Source of the DNA: Betaproteobacteria bacterium HGW-Betaproteobacteria-2
GTDB lineage: Bacteria; Pseudomonadota; Gammaproteobacteria; Burkholderiales; Methylophilaceae
Length of the DNA: 6,873 bases
Direction of reading: 5' to 3'
Assembly (NCBI GenBank): GCA_002842255.1
Contig: PHCM01000078.1
Coordinates: 1-6,873, forward strand
In this document: piece after piece, positions 1 through 4,659 of the stretch
How the letters are laid out: every line of letters begins with the position of its first letter
How positions within the stretch are numbered: position 1 is the first letter of the stretch
Notes under the pieces: generated by a model
Told to the model about the DNA's origin: nothing
Databases searched by the model: none
Seen by the model: only the letters and a program-made list of their open reading frames with translations
Made by a program: the position numbers and the translations under genes

Positions 1-2
1 GG

Positions 3-1610
3 CCGGCCCGTCTGGATATCAGCACCGGCCAGAACCGCCTGGTCATGATCGCCGCACGCGGCAACATCTCCGATAGCGGCATCAGAAGCGCCCTGGGCAA
101 CAATCTGGGCAATCTGATCAGCGGCAATGCAGACTGGTTCAGTGATATCAGCATCCAGCCGCAGCAGGTAAACGTCACCATACGCTCCAGCCTGGCTGGC
201 CTGGCGCTGGATCTACCACAGCCGATAGGCAAGACGGCAGAAGAAAAAATGCCCTTGCGTATAGAAAAACGCCAGCTATCAGCTAAACAGGACTTGATCG
301 TCATCAGCATGGCCAACCAGATTTCGGCGCAGATATTGCGCAACGAAGTCAACGGCGTCTATCAGGTCGACCGCGGCCAGATCGGCATCAATGTCCTGCC
401 AGAGATTCCGGCACAGCCCGGCATTGAAGTGCGCGGCAGCTTCGAACAGCTCAATCTGGACCAATGGCTGGCAGTGCTGGACAAAACCAGAGGGCCGGAT
501 ACCGGCAGCAGCACAGCACCGGCATTGACGATTCAGCGCGTCAATATGGCGATCGACACGCTGGATGTCTTCGAGCGTCGTATCAATGCGCTGAAACTCG
601 ACGCAAGCAAAGCAGCCGACGGCTGGCTGATGCAGGTCCAGAGCAAGGAGATGAATGGCGACGTGCGCTGGATCAGCAAGGACAACGGCAAGGTCCTCGC
701 CAGATTGCGCAGCCTGACGGTGCCGGGCAAGACCCCGCAAGCAACAGAGATCAAGCAGGGAAGTAAAAAGCTGGAATACCCGGACCTCGACATCGTTGCC
801 GACAGTTTCACCTTCGGCCAGAAGGAACTGGGGCGGCTGGAACTGCGAGCCAGCGAGACAGGCAATGACTGGCAAATTGATCAGTTGAGAATCAGCAATC
901 CGGACAGCGTACTGACTGCCAAAGGCGAATGGCACAACTGGCTGAGCGACCCCAACACGCAGATGAACGTCAACTGGGATATCAACCAGTTGGGCAACAC
1001 GCTGACCCGCTTCGGCTACCCCGATATCATCAAGGACGGCACTACCCAACTCAGCGGCAAATTAAGATGGCCTGGTAGCCCGCATGAATTCAATGTCGAA
1101 CAACTCTCCGGCACCATTTCCCTGGACGCGCGCAGTGGACAGATTCTAAAGATAAAGCCCGGGGTCGGTCGCCTGTTCAGCGTGCTGACCCTGCAAAACC
1201 TGCCAAGACGGCTGACTTTCGACTTCCGCGATGTATTGAGCAGCGGATTCACTTTCGACAAGATCAGCTCAACGGCTGAAATCAGTCAAGGCATCATGCG
1301 CAGTGACAACTTCCTGCTGGAAGGCCCGGTAGCCAGGATCGACATCAAGGGCGAAACCGACCTGAAAAAAGAAACTCAGAATCTCAAGGTTAAAGTGACA
1401 CCTTATATCAGTGACAGTGTCTCACTGGCAGCCCTGGCTGGCGGACCAGCTGTTGCCGCCGCGGCCTTTATTGCACAAAAACTGCTGAAGGACCCGCTTA
1501 ACAAGTTTGCCGCTGAGGAATATGAAATCACCGGCACCTGGGATGATCCGATAGAGCGCAATATCGAGAAAACCCCGGATGAAGCAATGCAGAAAATTCC
1601 AGGGCAGTGA
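3..1610 (+). CDS. yhdP: YhdP family AsmA-like envelope protein, C-terminal part (5' truncated by window edge)
   Basis: The frame is open from base 3 and gives 535 codons to the TGA at 1608-1610, so the gene begins upstream of the window and the Met at 45 is internal. Full YhdP proteins are about 1250-1400 residues; the N-terminal membrane anchor and first half are missing here. What is visible is long, beta-rich, alternating polar/hydrophobic sequence typical of the AsmA/TamB-like fold. Near the C-terminus comes the conserved block around local residues 442-470 (VARIDIKGETDL, LKVKVTPYIS), then a hydrophobic Gly/Ala segment at about 474-493 (AALAGGPAVAAAAFIAQKL), then the family ending EYEITGTWDDP. 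In E. coli, YhdP is an inner-membrane-anchored bridge protein that acts with TamB and YdbH in phospholipid transport to the outer membrane; the same role is inferred here. The next gene starts 55 bases downstream on the same strand, so co-transcription is likely. The family call is confident. Confidence 0.93.
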   Translation, partial: PARLDISTGQNRLVMIAARGNISDSGIRSALGNNLGNLISGNADWFSDISIQPQQVNVTIRSSLAGLALDLPQPIGKTAEEKMPLRIEKRQLSAKQDLIVISMANQISAQILRNEVNGVYQVDRGQIGINVLPEIPAQPGIEVRGSFEQLNLDQWLAVLDKTRGPDTGSSTAPALTIQRVNMAIDTLDVFERRINALKLDASKAADGWLMQVQSKEMNGDVRWISKDNGKVLARLRSLTVPGKTPQATEIKQGSKKLEYPDLDIVADSFTFGQKELGRLELRASETGNDWQIDQLRISNPDSVLTAKGEWHNWLSDPNTQMNVNWDINQLGNTLTRFGYPDIIKDGTTQLSGKLRWPGSPHEFNVEQLSGTISLDARSGQILKIKPGVGRLFSVLTLQNLPRRLTFDFRDVLSSGFTFDKISSTAEISQGIMRSDNFLLEGPVARIDIKGETDLKKETQNLKVKVTPYISDSVSLAALAGGPAVAAAAFIAQKLLKDPLNKFAAEEYEITGTWDDPIERNIEKTPDEAMQKIPGQ

Positions 1611-1652
1611 GGCATACTGTACTAACACAGGCACTCTAAATTCATATCAAGC

Positions 1653-1660
1653 AAGAAAGA
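1653..1660 (+). promoter_or_regulatory. Probable ribosome binding site for the nit start at 1666
   Basis: The purine run AAGAAAGA ends 5 bases before the ATG at 1666. It is only a moderate Shine-Dalgarno match. It is better placed than the AAGG at 1711-1714, which lies 11 bases before the alternative ATG at 1726. It therefore slightly favours the upstream start. Confidence 0.45.
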
Positions 1661-1665
1661 TCATC

Positions 1666-2526
1666 ATGGCAATCAAATCCAGGGGCAAACAAACCAGAAC
1701 ATCAAAAACCAAGGCAGCTCCCAGCATGACCAAGATCGCCGGCATACAGATGGCATCAGGACCAAATGTATCGGCCAACCTGAGTGAAGCGGAACGCCTG
1801 ATCGAGATCGCGGTCAATCAGGGTGCCAAGCTGATCGCCCTGCCGGAATACTTCGCCATCATGGGTCTGAAAGATACGGACAAGGTCGCCGAGCGTGAAA
1901 AAGAGGGCAATGGCCCGATCCAGCGCTTCCTGGCCAAGACTGCGAAAAAACACGATATCTGGATCATTGCCGGATCCGTACCGCTGGAATGCGGTAGCAA
2001 GAACAAGGTGCGCAACAGCTGTCTGGTTTATGACAACAAGGGTAAACAGGTCGCGCGTTACGACAAGATCCACCTATTCGGCCTCGACCTCGGCAATGAG
2101 CATTACCGCGAGGAAGACACCATCGAACCGGGCGGTGAAGTAGTCACACTGGACACCCCTTTCGGCAAGATCGGGCTTTCCATCTGTTACGACTTGCGCT
2201 TCCCTGAACTATATCGTGCCATGGGCCCGGTCGATATCATCGTGGTGCCGGCAGCATTTACCGAAACCACCGGCAAGGCGCACTGGGAACCCTTGATCCG
2301 CGCACGCGCCATCGAGAACCTGGCTTATGTGCTGGCACCGGCCCAGGGCGGCTATCACACCTCCGGCCGCGAAACCCACGGCGACAGCATGATCGTCGAT
2401 CCCTGGGGTGTCGTGCTCGATCGCCTGCCGCGTGGTTCCGGCGTTGTGGTGGCCTCGATCAACCCGGGCTATCTCGCCAGCCTGCGCAAGAGCCTGCCGG
2501 CACTGAAACACCGTAGCCTGCCATAA
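1666..2526 (+). CDS. Carbon-nitrogen hydrolase (nitrilase superfamily, Nit1/deaminated-glutathione-amidase-like)
   Basis: This 286-residue protein belongs to the nitrilase superfamily, whose members hydrolyse non-peptide C-N bonds in the cytoplasm. The catalytic triad is visible: Glu61 in ALPEY, Lys134 in DKIHLFG, and the nucleophile Cys174 in SICYDLRFPELYR. The HWEPLIRARAIEN block (206-218) and the C-terminal DPWGVVLDRL region are also typical. CYDLRFPEL together with KIHLF resembles the Nit1/YbeM branch, which removes deaminated glutathione formed by side reactions of transaminases; that substrate is inferred. The frame is also open upstream to an ATG at 1579, but that overlaps yhdP and is unlikely. 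ATG 1666 has a fair ribosome binding site but adds a 20-residue Lys/Arg/Thr-rich stretch. ATG 1726 (MTKIAGIQMAS) would give 266 residues, the usual family length, and is a real alternative. A nit gene between yhdP and tldD is a known arrangement in Pseudomonas and many betaproteobacteria. Confidence 0.9.
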   Translation: MAIKSRGKQTRTSKTKAAPSMTKIAGIQMASGPNVSANLSEAERLIEIAVNQGAKLIALPEYFAIMGLKDTDKVAEREKEGNGPIQRFLAKTAKKHDIWIIAGSVPLECGSKNKVRNSCLVYDNKGKQVARYDKIHLFGLDLGNEHYREEDTIEPGGEVVTLDTPFGKIGLSICYDLRFPELYRAMGPVDIIVVPAAFTETTGKAHWEPLIRARAIENLAYVLAPAQGGYHTSGRETHGDSMIVDPWGVVLDRLPRGSGVVVASINPGYLASLRKSLPALKHRSLP

Positions 2527-2537
2527 GGCCAGCCGGC

Positions 2538-2563
2538 ATCATGAGCCGTGAATCATGGTTTTT
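2538..2563 (+). terminator. Weak candidate Rho-independent terminator after nit
   Basis: The arms ATCATGA (2538-2544) and TCATGGT (2553-2559) can pair over 7 positions with one G-T wobble, around an 8-base loop. A run of five T (2559-2563) follows at the base of the stem. The stem is short and not GC-rich, so termination would be partial at best. Confidence 0.3.
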
Positions 2564-2570
2564 CGTATTA

Positions 2571-2620
2571 CCTATCAAAATATTAATTGTTATAGTTTTT
2601 ATATATTAAACAAACTGAAG
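2571..2620 (+). promoter_or_regulatory. AT-rich leader upstream of tldD, possible promoter and RBS
   Basis: The 101-base gap between nit and tldD contains a sharply AT-rich stretch that stands out from its GC-rich surroundings. Possible -10 boxes are TATAGT (2591-2596) and TATATT (2602-2607). No good -35 box sits 16-18 bases upstream of either. GAAG at 2617-2620 lies 7 bases before the tldD ATG and is the likely, modest ribosome binding site. The composition suggests that tldD has its own promoter, but no exact promoter can be assigned. Confidence 0.35.
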
Positions 2621-2627
2621 ATTACTG

Positions 2628-4103
2628 ATGAAGCCTGACACCATACCGACCAGTTCAAGCCCGGAAGCCGGTTCGCATTTCGACACTGCCACCGAGACCT
2701 TGCTCAAGCCTTCCGGACTGGATATCCCGGCATTGCAAAGCGTGCTCGGCAGCATCATGTCGCACAAGGTGGATTATGCCGACCTCTATTTCCAGTACAG
2801 CCGCTCGGAAAGCTGGGGGCTGGAAGAAGGCCAGGTCAAGTCCGGCAACTTCAATATCGACCAGGGTGTCGGCGTCCGTGCCGTCAGCGGCGAAAAGACC
2901 GCCTTCGCCTATTCGGATGACATCCACTTGCCCGCACTGGAACAGGCAGCCCAAGCTACCCGCGCCATTGCCGCATCCGGCAATGAGCAATCCGGCAAAG
3001 CCATACAGCGCATCAGCGCGCCGCAACTGTATATCCCACAGGACCCGATCGCCTCGCTCAGTGCCGATGCCAAGGTCAGGCTGCTGGAACGGCTGGAAAC
3101 CTTCGCGCGCAAGGCTGATCCGCGCATCAGCCAGGTCATGGCCTCCATCGCCGGCGAATATGAAGTGGTCATGGTGGCGCGTCATGATGGCGTCATGGCG
3201 GCGGATATCCGCCCGCTGGTTCGCCTGTCGATCCAGGTCATCGCCGAGCAGGATGGCCGTCGTGAGCAAGGCTCTGCAGGCGGCGGCGGTCGATTCGATT
3301 ACAGTTACTTCACCGATGACGTGCTGCAGGACTACGCACAGAAGGCCGTGCATCAAGCGCTGGTCAATCTGGATGCGCGTCCTGCCCCTGCCGGTAGCAT
3401 GACAGTAGTGCTCGGTTCCGGCTGGCCCGGCATTTTGCTGCACGAAGCCATCGGCCATGGACTGGAAGGCGACTTCAACCGCAAGGGCAGCTCCGCTTTC
3501 AGCAATGCCATCGGCCAGCAGGTGGCCGCCAGGGGTGTCACTGTGGTCGATGACGGCACCATCGCCAACCGTCGCGGCTCATTGAGCGTCGACGACGAAG
3601 GCAACCCGACCCAGCGCACCGTGCTGATCGAAGATGGCATCCTGCGCGGCTACATCCAGGACAGCCTCAACGCACGCCTGATGGGCATGCCGCTGACCGG
3701 CAATGCACGGCGAGAATCCTACGCACATATCCCGATGCCGCGCATGACCAACACTTACATGCTGAACGGCACCATGGCGCCGGAAGAGATCATCAAGTCG
3801 GTGAAGAAAGGTCTTTATGCCGCCAACTTCGGTGGCGGCCAGGTCGATATCACCAGCGGCAAGTTCGTTTTCTCGGCAGCCGAAGCCTGGATGATCGAGG
3901 ACGGCAAACTGACCTATCCGGTCAAGGGCGCTACGCTGATCGGCAACGGCCCGGATGTGCTGAAGCGTGTTTCCATGATCGGCAACGACATGGCGCTCGA
4001 TACCGGCGTCGGCACCTGCGGCAAGGAGGGCCAGAGCGTGCCGGTAGGTGTTGGTCAGCCAACTTTACGTATTGACGGCCTCACAGTGGGTGGAACAGTT
4101 TAA
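2628..4103 (+). CDS. tldD: Metalloprotease TldD
   Basis: This complete 491-residue protein is close to the E. coli length of 481. TldD is the metal-bearing subunit of the cytosolic TldD/TldE (PmbA) protease, which trims unfolded peptides, matures microcin B17 in E. coli and affects stability of the CcdA antitoxin. The N-terminal U62 domain is clear at about residues 48-110 (DYADLYFQ, NIDQGVGVRAVSGEKTAFAY). The metal-binding HEAIGH motif spans 272-277, continuing GLEGDFNRKGSSAF. The conserved cysteine associated with the active site is Cys464 in GVGTCGKEGQ, and the chain ends with the family signature VPVGVGQPTLRIDGLTVGGT. The distance from the first motif His to this Cys looks the same as in E. 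coli TldD. The first 25 or so residues are variable and Ser/Pro-rich, so the start is chosen on the GAAG ribosome binding site and family length. The partner gene tldE/pmbA is not in the window and is presumably elsewhere. No key residue is missing. Confidence 0.97.
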   Translation: MKPDTIPTSSSPEAGSHFDTATETLLKPSGLDIPALQSVLGSIMSHKVDYADLYFQYSRSESWGLEEGQVKSGNFNIDQGVGVRAVSGEKTAFAYSDDIHLPALEQAAQATRAIAASGNEQSGKAIQRISAPQLYIPQDPIASLSADAKVRLLERLETFARKADPRISQVMASIAGEYEVVMVARHDGVMAADIRPLVRLSIQVIAEQDGRREQGSAGGGGRFDYSYFTDDVLQDYAQKAVHQALVNLDARPAPAGSMTVVLGSGWPGILLHEAIGHGLEGDFNRKGSSAFSNAIGQQVAARGVTVVDDGTIANRRGSLSVDDEGNPTQRTVLIEDGILRGYIQDSLNARLMGMPLTGNARRESYAHIPMPRMTNTYMLNGTMAPEEIIKSVKKGLYAANFGGGQVDITSGKFVFSAAEAWMIEDGKLTYPVKGATLIGNGPDVLKRVSMIGNDMALDTGVGTCGKEGQSVPVGVGQPTLRIDGLTVGGTV

Positions 4104-4126
4104 GGGATTCGAGTTATTATCGTTTC

Positions 4127-4148
4127 TGAAAGTTATCGCTTTCATTTT
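4127..4148 (+). terminator. Weak hairpin with T-run after tldD
   Basis: TGAAAG (4127-4132) and CTTTCA (4139-4144) form a perfect 6-bp stem with a 6-base loop, followed directly by TTTT (4145-4148). It lies 23 bases after the tldD stop, in the 82-base gap before the next gene. The stem is AT-rich and short, so it would be a weak terminator at best and could be chance. Confidence 0.3.
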
Positions 4149-4173
4149 AAGCAGCATAAAGTCCTATTTATCG

Positions 4174-4179
4174 AAAGGA
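4174..4179 (+). promoter_or_regulatory. Strong Shine-Dalgarno site for the DUF2934 gene
   Basis: AAAGGA, followed by another A, is a near-consensus ribosome binding site 6 bases before the ATG at 4186. It is the best such site in the window. It fixes the start and suggests efficient translation, in contrast to mfd, which has no such site. Confidence 0.8.
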
Positions 4180-4185
4180 ACTTAG

Positions 4186-4494
4186 ATGGCTACACCAAAA
4201 GCAACAACGGCAAAAACCACCGCCAGCAAAACGACTACCGCCGCAAAGAAACCTGCAGCGCCCAAGGCAGCAGCGACTAAAAAACCCGCAGCCCCCAAGA
4301 AACCCGCCGCTGCAAAAAAACCGGCAGCAGCGAAAAAGGCTGCGCCAAAGTCCAGCAAAGTTGGTCCGGAAGAGCGTTATCGCATGGTGGAGGTCGCCGC
4401 CTACTTCATGGCAGAACGTAACGGTTTCGCAGGCAGCCCGGTCGATTACTGGACCGCAGCCGAAATCCAGATCACCAAGTTGCTCTCCAAGTAA
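4186..4494 (+). CDS. Small DUF2934 protein with histone H1-like Lys/Ala/Pro tail
   Basis: This 102-residue protein has two clear parts. Residues 1-58 are almost entirely Ala, Lys, Pro and Thr/Ser, with 16 lysines and no acidic residue, including hexad repeats of the KKPAAP/KKPAAA type. This is the low-complexity, intrinsically disordered composition of bacterial H1-like nucleoid proteins and of lysine-rich tails on some DNA-binding proteins. Residues 60-102 (PEERYRMVEVAAYFMAERNGF, then DYWTAAEIQI) match the DUF2934 pattern of a short helical domain with Arg/Tyr near the start, a Gly-Phe turn and a W..AE motif. DUF2934 has no established function. DNA or RNA binding through the tail is inferred from charge alone. 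The gene has its own strong ribosome binding site and is flanked by hairpins, so it is probably a single-gene transcript. There is no signal peptide or membrane segment. The composition is driven by the repeats and gives no sign of recent transfer. Confidence 0.88.
   Translation: MATPKATTAKTTASKTTTAAKKPAAPKAAATKKPAAPKKPAAAKKPAAAKKAAPKSSKVGPEERYRMVEVAAYFMAERNGFAGSPVDYWTAAEIQITKLLSK
4246..4350 (+). repeat. In-frame degenerate repeat encoding KKPAA(P/A) hexads
   Basis: This stretch encodes residues 21-55 of the DUF2934 protein. KKPAAP or KKPAAA units occur at residues 21-26, 32-37, 38-43 and 44-49, with a degenerate KKAAP unit at 50-54. The DNA units differ at synonymous positions (AAA/AAG, GCA/GCC/GCG/GCT), so the protein repeat is better conserved than the DNA repeat. 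Unit number could vary between strains. Confidence 0.75.
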
Positions 4495-4498
4495 AACA

Positions 4499-4525
4499 TT
4501 CTACTGAGCAGGTTACTCAGTAGAA
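4499..4525 (+). terminator. Perfect 10-bp hairpin just after the DUF2934 stop codon
   Basis: TTCTACTGAG (4499-4508) and CTCAGTAGAA (4516-4525) are exact reverse complements around the 7-base loop CAGGTTA. The hairpin begins 5 bases after the stop codon. No T-run follows on the + strand, so it is not a classic intrinsic terminator. It could protect the mRNA 3' end or act together with the next hairpin. On the - strand the stem is followed by TGTTTT, but no gene there would need it. Confidence 0.6.
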
Positions 4526-4544
4526 GAGCAACCATATAGCGGGA

Positions 4545-4580
4545 AATCCAGCCTGTCAGCAGGCCGGCTGGATTGGGTTT
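4545..4580 (+). terminator. GC-rich hairpin, candidate terminator of the DUF2934 transcript
   Basis: AATCCAGCC (4545-4553) and GGCTGGATT (4566-4574) are perfect 9-bp arms. The 12-base interior can rearrange so that CCTG (4552-4555) pairs with CAGG (4560-4563), giving a longer stem with a bulge. GGGTTT follows at 4575-4580, a poor T-tract. Taken with the hairpin at 4499-4525, the region looks like a transcript end, but efficiency is uncertain. Confidence 0.5.
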
Positions 4581-4591
4581 ACCACTATTTT

Positions 4592-4610
4592 CAATAGCCC
4601 TCGCCTATTG
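4592..4610. promoter_or_regulatory. Inverted repeat at the expected -35 position of the mfd promoter (operator-like)
   Basis: CAATAG (4592-4597) and CTATTG (4605-4610) form a perfect 6-bp inverted repeat with a 7-base spacer. It ends 8 bases before the TATAAT box at 4619. It covers the place where a -35 hexamer would lie (about 4596-4601), and no good -35 match is present there. This geometry fits a dimeric regulator site, but arms this short can arise by chance. Confidence 0.3.
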
Positions 4611-4618
4611 CCAGCGGC

Positions 4619-4624
4619 TATAAT
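4619..4624 (+). promoter_or_regulatory. Candidate -10 box of the mfd promoter
   Basis: TATAAT is an exact sigma-70 -10 consensus, 35 bases before the mfd ATG. The predicted transcript start near 4631 would leave a leader of about 29 bases. There is no recognisable -35 box at 16-18 bases spacing and no TG extended -10 motif, so basal activity may be weak or activator-dependent. Confidence 0.5.
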
Positions 4625-4659
4625 TCAGCATTCACTCATTTTTTGTCTGTTGTTTCCCC

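Noticed and set aside
279..1049. Long antisense open frame (256 codons) opposite yhdP
   Set aside because: It mirrors the coding periodicity of a clear yhdP frame. The translation shows no recognisable family and there is no ribosome binding site or gene context on the - strand.
1579..1665. Upstream ATG at 1579 as the start of the nitrilase-family gene
   Set aside because: It would overlap yhdP by 32 bases. It adds 29 residues unlike any family N-terminus and has no suitable ribosome binding site.
2655..3458. Long antisense open frame (267 codons) opposite tldD, plus a + strand frame at 2776-3402
   Set aside because: Both lie wholly inside the well-supported tldD gene. Their compositions (Arg/Ser/Pro/Trp-rich in the + frame) are typical of shadows of GC-rich coding DNA.
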